Assembly (NCBI GenBank): GCA_002469545.1
Contig: DKMK01000006.1
Coordinates: forward strand, 1 to 14,563
Reading direction: 5' to 3'
Length of the DNA stretch: 14,563 bases
From: Rhodobacterales bacterium UBA7416
GTDB taxonomy: Bacteria > Pseudomonadota > Alphaproteobacteria > Rhodobacterales > Rhodobacteraceae
Of this stretch, positions 14,078 through 14,563 are shown piece after piece (within the stretch, counting starts at the first letter, position 1; the number at the start of each line of letters is the position of its first letter). The translations under genes and the position numbers were made by a program. Under the pieces are notes generated by a model. The model had not been told where the DNA came from. It saw only the letters and a program-made list of their open reading frames with translations, and did not search any database.

Positions 14078-14563
14078 TATGCCCCAAGCTGATTGTGTTT
14101 TTTGCTCATGTATTCTTTCGCTGTTTCCACAGCCACGGCGGCATCACGACAATATGCGTCTGCGCCAATCGCTTTACCAAACTCTTCGTTCAACGGTGCG
14201 CCACCAACCAAAACAACATAATCGTCGCGCATACCTTTTTCGACCATGGTATCGATCACAACCTTCATGTACGGCATTGTGGTTGTCAGCAACGCAGACA
14301 TACCCAGAATATCGTACTCGCCGCTTTCCAGCTCGTCGATATAGTTTTCAACTGGATTGTTGATGCCCAGATCCTTCACTTCGAAACCAGCACCTTCCAT
14401 CATCATGGTTACAAGGTTCTTGCCGATATCGTGGATATCGCCCTTAACCGTACCAATCACCATGTTACCCATGCGTGGTGCGCCTGTTTCGGCCAACAAA
14501 GGTTTCAAGATCAACATCCCGCCCTTCATTGCGTTCGCTGCCAGCAAAACTTCTGGTACAAAC
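14077..14563 (-). CDS. Methyltransferase corrinoid protein, B12-binding (3' part)
   Basis: This is the C-terminal 161 residues of a cobalamin carrier of the MtbC/MttC/MetH type; the 5' end lies beyond the window. Such proteins shuttle a methyl group on cobalt between two methyltransferases. FVPEVLLAANAMKGG is the end of the helical cap domain that covers the methyl-cobalamin. The Rossmann-type B12 domain follows, with DIHDIG (42-47 of the fragment; His44 is the lower cobalt ligand), SAL (89-91) and VLVGG (117-121). This gives the base-off/His-on signature. The DUF1638 partner and the roseobacter-like background fit either a split methionine synthase or a methylated-amine/betaine demethylation system; the methyltransferases that would decide are not in view. 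Confidence 0.9.
   Translation of the reverse strand, partial: FVPEVLLAANAMKGGMLILKPLLAETGAPRMGNMVIGTVKGDIHDIGKNLVTMMMEGAGFEVKDLGINNPVENYIDELESGEYDILGMSALLTTTMPYMKVVIDTMVEKGMRDDYVVLVGGAPLNEEFGKAIGADAYCRDAAVAVETAKEYMSKKHNQLGA

Noticed and set aside
1..14563. tRNA, rRNA, CRISPR array, insertion sequence or prophage remnants
   Set aside because: Reading both strands showed no tRNA-like T-loop or cloverleaf context, no regularly spaced repeats, no transposase or integrase motifs and no target-site duplications.

Overview
The window comes from an alphaproteobacterium, most likely a marine Rhodobacterales (roseobacter-group) species of moderate GC. The pointers are the ATP-synthase zeta subunit (DUF1476) divergent from purC-purS-purQ, a zur-znuCB operon divergent from znuA, a DctB/DctD two-component pair, and a corrinoid protein overlapping a DUF1638 gene. 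This assignment rests on gene content and protein style; no database search was possible.

Layout. 1-528 is the 3' end of a type I secretion adaptor (HlyD family). 525-3506 is the zinc-uptake locus: zur-znuC-znuB leftward as a translationally coupled operon and znuA rightward. A short dyad just upstream of znuA is a good Zur-box candidate. 3503-5048 holds hemF (haem biosynthesis, minus) and idi (isoprenoid biosynthesis, plus), divergent. 5039-5578 is a DUF2799-type lipoprotein. 5635-5982 is a small exported-protein gene broken by an amber codon inside its signal peptide.

6058-9767 is purine biosynthesis: purB, a 253-base gap with several hairpins and a strong terminator (possibly a small structured RNA), the divergent zeta-subunit gene, then purC, purS and purQ. 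The small PurL that PurS and PurQ require is not in the window. 9825-12932 encodes DctB and DctD, a C4-dicarboxylate-type sensor kinase and response regulator with no transporter beside them. The DctD lacks the GAFTGA loop that normally contacts sigma-54. Three bases after dctD starts a small AT-rich membrane/exported-protein gene, also interrupted by an in-frame TAG. 13436-14563 (minus) is a DUF1638 gene overlapped by the 3' part of a methyltransferase corrinoid protein, probably part of a B12-dependent methyl-transfer system.

The region is mostly housekeeping and tightly packed: three convergent gene pairs overlap at their stop codons. I found no insertion sequence, phage gene, CRISPR array, tRNA or rRNA. 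The points most worth attention are the GAFTGA-less DctD, the hairpin-rich purB/DUF1476 gap, the two amber-interrupted small genes, and the corrinoid/DUF1638 pair.
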